Positions 11,393 through 20,588 of a stretch of 64,000 nt of DNA are shown one piece after another. A program made the position numbers and the translations under genes. A model generated the notes under the pieces. The model was not told the DNA's origin and made no database searches. It saw only the letters and a program-made list of their open reading frames with translations. The DNA lies in the NCBI GenBank assembly GCA_037833965.1, contig AP031355.1, positions 15,463,501 to 15,527,500 on the forward strand. The letters run 5' to 3'. This DNA is from Marchantia polymorpha subsp. ruderalis. Its lineage: Eukaryota > Streptophyta > Marchantiopsida > Marchantiales > Marchantiaceae. Numbering within the stretch: position 1 is the stretch's first letter; each line of letters opens with the position of its first letter.

Positions 11393-11551
11393 CCTGAGGA
11401 TGAATGTCTGGTCGTTGCTAGTGATGGAATGTGGGATGCAGTGTAGAGTGAAGAACCTTGCAGTGCTCATTGTTACACTCGGAGTAAAAGGCATTTGGAG
11501 GAGGCAGTCTCGCTCCTTTTCAAACTTGCATCAACAAGAAATATCATAGGA
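11393..11551 (+). pseudogene. Relic of a second, more canonical PP2C
   Basis: The frame from 11393 reads PEDECLVVASDGMWDAV, an in-frame stop at 11444, then SEEPC and a helical stretch. This is the C-terminal PP2C motif DE-LI-ASDG-WD-SNxE. Unlike the three PP2C-like copies of the array, it keeps the metal-binding Asp of ASDG. It lies just after copy 1 in sequence missing from copy 3 (where 61830 jumps straight to the sequence seen at 28434). It is probably the tail of an older or distinct PP2C gene. Too short to place further. Confidence 0.6.
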
Positions 11552-12835
11552 AGCGCAACTTATCCACGAACTTTGATGAGGATATATTGAAAGTTTCTCT
11601 TGAAGTGCACATCAGGAAGGTGTCCAAAATGATATAGTAGATGACTTGGTTGAATGAGTAACTTTGAGTTGAATTTGAAGAACAAGGAAGTATCAAGTCC
11701 ATTTCTTTCTTTGTCTGTTGAATTATCTTGCGAAGGTAATTCTTTCAAAGACTCCAATCATCATAATTTTTTAGTCAGTTTTCTGCATAGAGGATAGCTC
11801 TGTGTGTGACATGGATTTCATGTTTCAATATCGTTGAGACGCATCGGTGTGGAAACCTTGGTTTCAAAAGAGAAGTTGTGATTTGATCAACATATCCGTC
11901 ATGACCTAATTCTGCTGCATCAAATAGTATTAAATCCATGAACGAATCTCTTTTATATTTCTCCATGGAATCAACATGTTATTCTGAAAACTGGTTGATA
12001 CTTGTAATCCCGTGCTACTAGCTTGATAGAGTCGTGTCTAGTACAGTCATCTTAAACTCCCAGCGTTGTCGATTAATCTCTCTCTCTCTCGCCCTCTTTA
12101 AATTCAAAAATTCATTATATTAGAAGAAACATGAAAAACAGATTATTATATCACGTTGTAGTGGAATATGAATCGTTGCAGCTTTTTCTAAAGCTTGAAT
12201 ACATTGTCACGTTGTTTTTTGTTAAAGAGAAATTTATTTGGCTACACATTCAAACAAGAAGGTCTTCGTGGGTGTTGATTTCTGTTTGAAGGAGAGTGCT
12301 GACAATGAAAAAAAGCCAAGAGATATAATTTGATTTAGAAGTATATATTGATACATGTGTCAGTTTCTCAACCTCTTAGAGAACTAAATCACTTGCAGCA
12401 TCCTTTGTTTATGAACCCGTGTCTTACTTGATCAAATGGAAATAGTGGTTGTGAAGGCAAAACATGAAAAATGTGAGACACAATATAAGAAGAGTAACCT
12501 CACTATACGAAAAGAAAATTGAACACAATAAATTGGTGGAATTACCTCATCACTTGATGAGCCAACATGAAGTTTCTAGAAATTTAGTAATAAGTGTATA
12601 TTTCAAACAACACTGCAAGGAAAAGAAATTGTTATAAGACTTATAAGCTAATGAAATGAATACAAATAAAGCACAGAGAACGCATTGATGACCTAAAATG
12701 AATCAATCAACTGTTCCGATATTGTGTGTGTGTGTGAAAAAGACGAAAGTATTGTGAGGATTGATAGGGAGCAGGACAAAATGGACAACAGAACAGGAAA
12801 ATAAAACAAACCCCCAACATTTATGGGAAATTTGT
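11552..12835. other. AT-rich host spacer, no gene seen
   Basis: No frame here looks coding. It contains a CT-rich run near 12079-12090 and a GT run near 12724-12735. It ends at the target duplication GTCGT (12836-12840) of the retrotransposon that follows. Confidence 0.6.
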
Positions 12836-13758
12836 GTCGTTGTAATAACCCACCAAAGGCTAAAACTGCAGTATGGTGGTAAAAAGATCGAACCCACAGG
12901 GACAGAGGCAACACACAGAGTAAAAGTGTCACGTTTAACAGACTTTTGGTAGAGTTTGAATTCTAGGCGACTGTCACTCCCAGAAATACTGTAGTGCTCG
13001 ACTCGGAGGCTCGACTCGGAGGAGGAACTCAACTCGGAGGATGCTCGGAGGATGCACGGTACAGCTTGGTCACTCAACACACACACACACACACCTGAAA
13101 CTGGCAAAAAGCACAACTCGGAGGTCGGTCAGGACCTCCGCTTCGGATTTCAGGAGGAAAGTGTCTCGCAAGTTCACTCAGAGGTTCTGCAGGAAGTGCC
13201 TCCCACTCCGGCTTTTACTGCCCTTCCGCCAGGAACTAGCGGGGGTACCCGGACTGGACTTCTCACTTCGGAACGAAGCCTCTACGTACGCCGTGGACGT
13301 CACCCTCGACTATCACACAAAACGCAGGGAGTGCAGACCCGACTGAGAACTTACTGAAAACACGATCCAGTAACACACACACAACCTGAATTACAAACCA
13401 AGGTTTACACGAAGTAATGAAACTTCACATTGGCATTCAGGGGAAACTTCCCGTAGGAGTACAATCAGGATATGTCACTCGAAGGAGTAAGGGGGAACTG
13501 TTCAAGTCTCTAACTCGCAGCCGGCTCTGAGCATCAGAAATCACCCGCAGGTGCAGATCCGCACTACTCAAGTCTCTAACCGGGTGCGAGCTCTGAACAT
13601 TCAGCCGAAGGCCTTCAACTACAACATACGGTAACTTCGCTATGCTGCAGCTTCTCTACGTGGTGCCAGGACCAAAATGCACAAACACGCCAAGAAAGTG
13701 AGTTCCTGATCTGCACTTCCGAAACTGGAAGAGTCCCAAGGCAAAACGCCTTGATCTA

Positions 13759-13765
13759 CTTTATA
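13759..13765 (-). promoter_or_regulatory. TATA box in 3' LTR
   Basis: TATAAAG on the minus strand, 34 bases after the end of the LTR ORF. In this 3' LTR the equivalent region would serve for 3' end formation, and the ORF upstream of it would be part of the genomic RNA. Confidence 0.55.
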
Positions 13766-13798
13766 CCCTCAAAAGATCCTAACTAGCACTACGCTATC

Positions 13799-16354
13799 CT
13801 ATCTACCACTCGCAGCATCTGCGCGAAACCAAACTACTCTACTGCACTCGGCAGATCCGGTGCTGCGCCTCCTGCGCGCCGGACTGCTCCGCGTACTATC
13901 TCTACCCTGCCAGTCTTCCGACCGGCTGCGTAACCCCAGGCGTCGGAGCGCTGCAGTGACTTCCGACTGCAAGTGCGCCATAGTGTCGCGCGCACCCGAC
14001 AGAAAAGTTTCTAATTTCCTTGCCACTCGCCGCCGACTCCGACTGTCACCTTCCGTCAATGCCGCCGCCCGAAGCTCGAACTCCCGGAGTGTAACCCTCT
14101 CTTGAGCTGCCACCTCCCAATGGGTGTATCCGTTTAGACAACGAGTCACCCGTGCCGCCAACTCTTCTCGTGCCCTGCAGCTGCTCTCCACCTCTGCCAG
14201 CTGCATTTCTAAATCCGCACGTTGTGCCCTCAAATCCGAGCACTCGGTTTGCAAGCTGCACAACAACTCCTCATCCTCCTTGCGGGCTCGTTGACTTTCC
14301 TCTAAGGCGCGCGTCTGGCGCGCAAGCTCGGCTGCTAGGACTTCGTTCTGTCTCCGCTCCTCCTGCAGTTCCGACTCGATCCTTGCCCGTATTAGTTCGG
14401 CCTCCGCCTGACTCTTCGTCGCCGCATCCTCCTTCTGCTGCTGCAAGGCTTGGTACAGCTTCTGGGTGACCGCCAGGTGTTGTCGGAGGGCGGTGTTCCT
14501 ATCCACATATACTCCGCATCTAGAGGCCCACTTTGCCACCTTGCTCCTCGTCCTTCGCCTGATTGTCTCCACATAAGACTGCGGTTTTAAGGCACTTCCG
14601 TATTTGGATGTCTTGCGATCTAGATATCGCAGGAGTGGAACTATCTGTTCGCACAGCACCCCTGTTGGCGTTTTCTGTACTGACTCCTCTTCCTGCTCTT
14701 CCGAGCTCGTATCATCCTCAGTCGCGAGGATTTCAGTCGCCACCGAATCCCTTGGCGACTCCCTGGAACTGTGGCGCGCAGCAGCTTCTGCTGCGACTGC
14801 TGCTCCACTGCCTGCTAAAATATCCAGGGCAGTGGGAGATCCCACTGCTTGAGCCCCTGTTCCGGCTCGATCTTCGGTTTGTGAAGGGGTCGACGCCGTA
14901 GTGACTTTTGTCACTCTTGCACCGCCCGCTTCTGCTGCCTGTCCTTCCGGCGCAATCTGCGCGGAAGGTGTCCTTGCTGAAGGTGCGTCCGCCGAAGGCG
15001 TCCGCACACTGGTCGTTGGCTCCATCCGTCTCGCAGTCGGCGAATCCGGCTGACTCTCTGTTGTCCGACTCGCAGTCGGCCGGCCAGCAGTTGTCCGACT
15101 GGGAGTCGGATACACCCTGCGCGTCTTGACTCCACTTGGCCTACTTGTTGGTGGCGTTCTTCCAGAAGTGCCTTCCGCCGAAGACGACCCTCTGAGGATT
15201 GTTGGCTCGTCAGCCAAACTCTCTTCCGCCTCCGGCCTGCTGTCCGGTTCAACGCGCCGTTCAGTTGGCCTTCCTTCCGTCTGTCGACCTTCAGTCATCC
15301 GACTCGCAGTCGGCCGGCTGTCAGTCCGTCCATCCCCTCCCGAAGGCCGTGGTGCCTTCTGTGCAGAGGTTTCTGCCGTCTTCCCTAGAACCTGAGTGAT
15401 TATCTCTTCCTGTGTGAGATTCCGCCGGGTCGGAGTTCGCCTGGTCTCCTCAGTAACAGTTGGCATTCTGCGTGCCCTCTGTTTTGGTCGACTATGAGGC
15501 TCGGGGGTGGGCCGACCACGAGTCGGCGCAGCTGGTACTTCCGGCTGCCTGTCCTCAGGTCTCTCATCCCACTTCCGCTTGCGCGGAATGCGCTCACTTC
15601 GACGTTCTTCTGCTGCTCTGGCTGGAGCCGGAGCCGGAGGCGTACTGGTAGGTTCCTCGTCCGGATCCGTGTCTACTTCGGCCTCCCTCGAATATCTACC
15701 TGGATAAGACCGGCTCAGCTGCGGAAACCGAGTTTTCTCAGCATTCGTCAAACATCCCATCGCCCGGTAAAACACGATTAAGTAAGGCGATAGATGATTG
15801 AGCGTTCCTCCCCTCTCTTCTTGCGCATGTTGGCGCGTCACCTTCCACAGAAGTCGTGCCCAATGCACCGGAGCTCCTGACAACACTAGCTCCACGAACT
15901 CTACCTGCCAACCATGCATGTAAGCGGTCTTGGTCGGCTGCAATATCTGCAGCAATGCTGTCGCGACATTTCTCCGCAATCGATCCTTGTAATCCCGAGT
16001 CCGGAAACCGTTCTTGGGATGTCTAGCCACCTTGAAGAGCTCATTGTAAGAGACTTCTTCCTCTTGGGACACTTTCACGCTGTCGGCCTCGAAGAGGAGA
16101 TCCCCTTCCTCGCCGGCACACCTGCCCAACACCTGCGCCCAATTGCCAATTTCCCATCTCTCTGGGTGTGGGCGAAATCCGCGAGAAGGCTTGTGTCTCT
16201 CTTGCAGATACTCGCGCACCATCTCCGGACACGTCCAATTCCACCCCCATAGGAGAAAATCGAGCTTCAACCTCAACAGCACATCTTGAAATGCGCGTAG
16301 ACCGATCTGCGGCACCCTGAGTGGAGACACTCGCAGCTGGGGAACCTTCGACAT
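13799..16354 (-). CDS. LTR-encoded U3 ORF protein, 3' LTR copy, 851 codons from first ATG
   Basis: The open frame extends upstream to 16639, but the first ATG is at 16354 (context GNAM, then SKVPQLRVSPLRVPQ), the start conserved in all subfamilies. Order from that ATG: conserved domain of about 240 residues (KLDFLLWGWN, MVREYLQERHKPSRGFRPH, LGRCAGEEGDLLFE, RTRDYKDRLRRN, WQVEFVEL, VHWARLL, RQHAQEE, NHLSPYL), then a Pro/Arg/Ser/Thr-rich middle with repeated TASRTTE-like units, then SPTALDILAGS, an SVATEIL acidic patch, EQIVPLLRYLDRK, a coiled coil of about 170 residues rich in Glu/Gln/Arg, and a basic end with RRRRSTGSAECS. No transmembrane segment or enzyme motif is visible. As the gene nearest the 3' end of the genomic RNA, its placement recalls genes carried in retroviral U3. 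Function unknown. Confidence 0.8.
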   Translation of the reverse strand: MSKVPQLRVSPLRVPQIGLRAFQDVLLRLKLDFLLWGWNWTCPEMVREYLQERHKPSRGFRPHPERWEIGNWAQVLGRCAGEEGDLLFEADSVKVSQEEEVSYNELFKVARHPKNGFRTRDYKDRLRRNVATALLQILQPTKTAYMHGWQVEFVELVLSGAPVHWARLLWKVTRQHAQEERGGTLNHLSPYLIVFYRAMGCLTNAEKTRFPQLSRSYPGRYSREAEVDTDPDEEPTSTPPAPAPARAAEERRSERIPRKRKWDERPEDRQPEVPAAPTRGRPTPEPHSRPKQRARRMPTVTEETRRTPTRRNLTQEEIITQVLGKTAETSAQKAPRPSGGDGRTDSRPTASRMTEGRQTEGRPTERRVEPDSRPEAEESLADEPTILRGSSSAEGTSGRTPPTSRPSGVKTRRVYPTPSRTTAGRPTASRTTESQPDSPTARRMEPTTSVRTPSADAPSARTPSAQIAPEGQAAEAGGARVTKVTTASTPSQTEDRAGTGAQAVGSPTALDILAGSGAAVAAEAAARHSSRESPRDSVATEILATEDDTSSEEQEEESVQKTPTGVLCEQIVPLLRYLDRKTSKYGSALKPQSYVETIRRRTRSKVAKWASRCGVYVDRNTALRQHLAVTQKLYQALQQQKEDAATKSQAEAELIRARIESELQEERRQNEVLAAELARQTRALEESQRARKEDEELLCSLQTECSDLRAQRADLEMQLAEVESSCRAREELAARVTRCLNGYTHWEVAAQERVTLREFELRAAALTEGDSRSRRRVARKLETFLSGARDTMAHLQSEVTAALRRLGLRSRSEDWQGRDSTRSSPARRRRSTGSAECSRVVWFRADAASGR

Positions 16355-17710
16355 TGCGTTGCCTGCACACACACAAACGTTCTCCCTTTCGCTCGCTCTC
16401 TCACAATCGCCACTGCGCGTCGGCCACTCAAGCACTGACTGCTCACTCTCTCTACGCTCGTTCGAGATCGCTACTCCAATTCTTTCAAGGTCCGCCAAGA
16501 TCCTTGCGCAACTCGTCTCCGCACTCTCTACTCTCACTGCAGGTCGCTCCGCCCTTGCGCGTAATCTTGGAACTGGAAATCGCAAAGTCAAGAATGAGAG
16601 AATGAGACTGGAGCGCAGTCTTTTCTTCTCCGATTTCAAGAACGTCCAACGTTCTTACTGGTTGCAACGTACGCAGCCGGCTATACGGCTTAACGGTTCG
16701 CCCTTTGCATGCGCGAATTCACGTCTCCGCATTGCGCGCATTCGCATGCTTAAACGTTGAATTCTCCCGCCGCCGCCACCTTCCGGACTCGAGTCCGCTG
16801 CAGGGTATACGTCGGCCCTGTTGTCTTTTCCTAACCCGCCCTTCTCCGGAGGCGTGTCGCCGCTGGTGCGTTCGTTATCCGTCGGCGCCTTGCTGGAGGC
16901 GCACATCCAGCCGGAGCGAATTACGCCGGCGCGCAGTCGTACCGCCTATTTTGTTCTTTATGCCTCGTCCGTGGCTGCCAGCGCATATCCGTCAGCGCAA
17001 CTCATGCCAGCGCATCCGGCCGTCAGCGCCACGTCGGAGGCGTACATCCGACCGGCGCTTTCCTTCCATGAACAGCCGCCAAGGGCGCTTCCGACTCTGA
17101 GTTGGTTTCCTTCTGTGAGCGCGTGATTCCGCCGAAGGCGCATCGCCGAGGGCGTACGGGAATCCTTTCCGGCTGTGAACCCTAGCGCGAACGGCGCATG
17201 TCCGGCTACGAGTTTTCCGACGCTCATAACTTCTCCATTCCTGATCCATCTCCGGCGCTCTTGGACTCGTTAGAACGAGCGTCCCGAGCTCTGTCTAATG
17301 CAACTTCCACCAACTGGATCTACCGTGTATCCCGATTGTTATGAAGGTTTTCCCTTTCCGCGCTAGCGGCGCTTCGCCGAAGGCGCACTCATGGTCGGAT
17401 GCCTTTAGAGGTCCGGGCCCTTCCCCTGACGTCTTTAGCACAACCTCCTCCTGAGGTGTCTGCGCCGGAAGCGTAGCTTCCTTATACGCTAGAGGCGCGT
17501 GAGTAGAGACACCTCAAAAAGGAGCTTTTGCCGAAGGCGCCGAAGACGTTGGCGTTGGTACATCCGACTACGTGATTCTTTGTGCCCTCGTGACGATCTC
17601 ATCAATCCACTCTATTTAGCGTACCCTTCTCTAGCTACAAACACTGCTTTGGTACTAGTTTTCTAAAATTGTTTAAATTCTGCAAAAAAAACAAAAAGCG
17701 TGTTACCACA

Positions 17711-17723
17711 TGCCCCCCTCCTC
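17711..17723 (-). promoter_or_regulatory. Polypurine tract
   Basis: On the minus strand the purine run GAGGAGGGGGG plus CA directly precedes the 3' LTR start TGTGGTAACA. This is the expected plus-strand primer position. Only 37 bases separate LTR and the end of pol. Confidence 0.85.
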
Positions 17724-17747
17724 AATTGTGAGCGCCCACGCGAACAT

Positions 17748-20489
17748 TTACACGTGGTATTTCTTCAGACGCCATCCGTTCACGCGGGTGCCTAACCATT
17801 CTCCCGTCAGTTCTGCGAGTTGGATGGATCCATTTGGAAAAACTTCTATCACCTTGTAAGGTCCCATCCACCTCAAGTGGAGCTTGCCTGGAAATCTAGC
17901 ATGTCTGCTATCGTATAGCAGAGCCAAATCGCCCTTCTCCAGCAGTACTGGTTTGAGCCTTCGATCGTACTTCTCCTTCCGCCTGAGTTGTAATTGCTTT
18001 GTCCGATCTTCGGCCTCTTGACGTCTTTCCTCCAGTGCCATTACCTCTTGCAGTCTATATGCCTGACTTTCTTCCGCGTCCAGCCTTCTCTGATCTAAGG
18101 TCCTCTTGGTAGGTATCTCGAATTCGATGGGTAAGATCGGATGTTGCCCATAAACTAGGAAGTAAGGTGTTTGCCTGGTGGTGACTTTTTCTGCCGTTCT
18201 ATATGCCCATAAGGCGGCCGGTAGCTTGGTGTCCCAGTCATGAGCATGGTTTACAGTCACCTTGAGGAGTATCTTACAGAGTAATCCATTGGACTTCTCT
18301 GTCAGACCATTTGCCTTGGGGTTGTATGGAGTAGTCTTCCGATGCTTAATCTGGAAGTGCCGCGTCAAACTTTCTATCACCTGATTCAGAAAGTGCGTCC
18401 CTCTGTCACTGACTATTTCTAGGGGGCACCCGTAGCGTGTGATGATTGATTCGAATAGGAAGCGTGCTACTGCGGCTGCGTCATCGTGCCTTGTGGCTTC
18501 TGCCTCCACCATCTTGGTCGCATAGTCTGTTGCTACCAATATGTAGCGCCTGCGCGTGCCTTTAGTGACAGGTTGTATTGGTCCCACGAAGTCGATCCCC
18601 CATTTTTCAAATGGTGCCAATGGCATGATTGGTGTAAGAGGCCATCTCGTGGTCGGAGTCGGCCTTCCCGTCCTCTGGCAGCTGTCGCATTTGCGAACGT
18701 AGTCGTGTACATCTTTGAACATCGTCGGCCACCAGTATCCTGCATTCACAATTTTGGTCACTGTGTTTCTGTTGGCGTAGTGACCACCAGCGTCTTCTGT
18801 GTGCATGGCTTTGACAACTCGCGGTACTTCAGACTCCTCTAGACATCTGCACAACCTCTCGTCTGCCATTTTCTTGAACAAGACCCCCTGTTGAAGCTGG
18901 TAAGGTCCCGCTTTATGAACGAAGACTGTGCGCTGCTCCGCATCCAATCCTTCCGGACATTGGAGTGTGAGCAGAAACCTGTATAAGTCCGCGTACCTGG
19001 ACTCATGGCTGGCGGACAACTGAAAAAGTTGTTCGTCGGGAAAATCATCCACTACTTCCTCCTCTATGGGTTCGGTCCATAGTCGGGAGAGGTAGTCCGC
19101 GTTCTCATGGTGAACGCCTTTCCGTGTCTGTACAGTGTAGGTGAATTCCTGCAGCAGTAGCACCCACCTGGCAATTCGTCCGGACAGATCCGCCTTCTTC
19201 ACCAGGTGCTGTAAGGCGTAATGATCTACATGAAACACGAACTCATAGCAGATCAAATAATGTCGGAACTTCTTACAGGAGTACACCATTCCCAACGCCT
19301 CCCTCTCAGTTGTCGTGTACTTCTTCTCTGCTGCTGACAACTGACGACTCGCGAAGTAAATCGGGTAGTCTTTCCTGTTGTCGTCCTTCTGACTGAGAAC
19401 CACCCCGATTGCAAACGCCGACGTGTCTACATAGACATGGAAAGGTCTGTTCCAATCCGGACTTCTCAGAACCGGAGCAGTCGTCAGTTTGGCCTTGAGC
19501 GTTTCAAAGGCCAGCTGTTGCTCCTTGCCCCACACATAGGGTTCATCCTTCTTAAGCAGCTTTGTCAGATCGGCTGCCAAGATGGCATACATATTTATGA
19601 ACCTTCTGTAATAACCTACATGGCCAAGGAAGGCCCTCAACTCACGCAGATTCGTTGGCGGCTGCAGTTCGAGAATAATCTTCACCTTCTCTACATCCAC
19701 TGCAATGCCATCGGACGAAACTCGGTGCCCCAGCAGGATTCCGCTGGTCATGAAAAAGAAACATTTCTCAGGGTGTAAGGACAAGCTGCTCTCCCTACAT
19801 CTGTCGAACGTTTGCCGAAGATGGTTAAGGTGCTCCGACCTCTTACCGAAGACACAAAAGTCGTCGATGAAAATTTCTAGGAACTTCCTCAGGTGCTCTT
19901 GGAAGATGTTTGTCATCATCCGCTGGAACGTCGCTGGCGCGTTGCACAGACCGAACGGCATCTTGTGATAAGCATAGGTTCCCCAGTCGGTTGTGAAGGT
20001 TGTTTTGTCCTTGTCCTGTTCCCTGATGGACACCTGGTTGTAGCCGGAAAATCCGTCTAGAAAACTGTAGCATTCATGCCCTGCTACATGGTCCAGAATA
20101 GAGTCCGTGAAAGGGAGAGGGTGATGGTCCTTCCTCGTTGCTGCATTCAGCTTCCTGAAGTCCTGGCACACCCGGATCTTACCCGTCAGTTTCTTGGGTA
20201 CGATCACGATAGGCGACACCCACTCGCTACTAAGTACCGGGTAGATGATTCCTGCGCTCAGGTACTTATCGATTTCGTCCTTCACCAATAATGAATATTT
20301 TGGGTTGAGCCTGTATTGGCGTTGGCGAACCGGAACTGCCTCGTCCAACAAGTCGATCCTGTGCTCTCCATACCTTGCAGGTATGCCTTTCATGTCTTCA
20401 ATCCTCCATGCGAAGACATCCTCATACTGGCGAAGAAACGCCTGTACCCTGTTCAACTCTTCTCCTTGTACCTGGCTTGACACCTTCAA
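17748..20489 (-). CDS. pol: pol: reverse transcriptase, RNase H, integrase
   Basis: About 913 codons of open frame on the minus strand; the first codon drawn is not ATG, because the frame continues from the gag-protease frame in the same register. RT covers about residues 75-250, with CQDFRKLNAATRKD, PFGLCNAPATFQR and the active site FIDDF near 206-210. RNase H starts near 350 (VYVDTSAFAIGVVLSQ, TTEREALG). Integrase has its HHCC finger near 560-600 (HTEDAGGHY...CDSCQ) and a catalytic core with D in WGIDFVGP, D in SDRGTHF and E in NGLTEKSN, the last two 35 residues apart. The C-terminus ends GSIQLAELTG...VNGWRLKKY, as in non-chromovirus plant gypsy elements, with no chromodomain and no second RNase H. 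Nothing marks it as broken. Confidence 0.95.
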   Translation of the reverse strand: MKVSSQVQGEELNRVQAFLRQYEDVFAWRIEDMKGIPARYGEHRIDLLDEAVPVRQRQYRLNPKYSLLVKDEIDKYLSAGIIYPVLSSEWVSPIVIVPKKLTGKIRVCQDFRKLNAATRKDHHPLPFTDSILDHVAGHECYSFLDGFSGYNQVSIREQDKDKTTFTTDWGTYAYHKMPFGLCNAPATFQRMMTNIFQEHLRKFLEIFIDDFCVFGKRSEHLNHLRQTFDRCRESSLSLHPEKCFFFMTSGILLGHRVSSDGIAVDVEKVKIILELQPPTNLRELRAFLGHVGYYRRFINMYAILAADLTKLLKKDEPYVWGKEQQLAFETLKAKLTTAPVLRSPDWNRPFHVYVDTSAFAIGVVLSQKDDNRKDYPIYFASRQLSAAEKKYTTTEREALGMVYSCKKFRHYLICYEFVFHVDHYALQHLVKKADLSGRIARWVLLLQEFTYTVQTRKGVHHENADYLSRLWTEPIEEEVVDDFPDEQLFQLSASHESRYADLYRFLLTLQCPEGLDAEQRTVFVHKAGPYQLQQGVLFKKMADERLCRCLEESEVPRVVKAMHTEDAGGHYANRNTVTKIVNAGYWWPTMFKDVHDYVRKCDSCQRTGRPTPTTRWPLTPIMPLAPFEKWGIDFVGPIQPVTKGTRRRYILVATDYATKMVEAEATRHDDAAAVARFLFESIITRYGCPLEIVSDRGTHFLNQVIESLTRHFQIKHRKTTPYNPKANGLTEKSNGLLCKILLKVTVNHAHDWDTKLPAALWAYRTAEKVTTRQTPYFLVYGQHPILPIEFEIPTKRTLDQRRLDAEESQAYRLQEVMALEERRQEAEDRTKQLQLRRKEKYDRRLKPVLLEKGDLALLYDSRHARFPGKLHLRWMGPYKVIEVFPNGSIQLAELTGEWLGTRVNGWRLKKYHV

Positions 20490-20588
20490 GCCTTTACCTG
20501 GACTGAGCTGCAGTTCGCAGCAATCACTCGGGTCAACAATCCCCTCTGTGTGACTGATCTCGCTTCTGCCCAGTCCGGCTGCTAGTTG

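Larger units (their letters stand above)
12841..17710 (-). repeat. 3' LTR of the whole element (subfamily 1)
   Basis: In sense orientation it starts TGTGGTAACACGC at 17710 and ends GGGTTATTACA at 12841. The ends form imperfect inverted repeats (TGTGGTAAC against TGTAATAAC). It abuts the polypurine tract. Contents in sense order: leader, long ORF, TATA box, R-U5 of about 0.9 kb with an AC/GT run. Confidence 0.95.

Noticed and set aside
17711-17747. Search for an env-like gene between pol and the 3' LTR
   Set aside because: Only 37 bases separate pol from the LTR; the extra gene is in the LTR itself.
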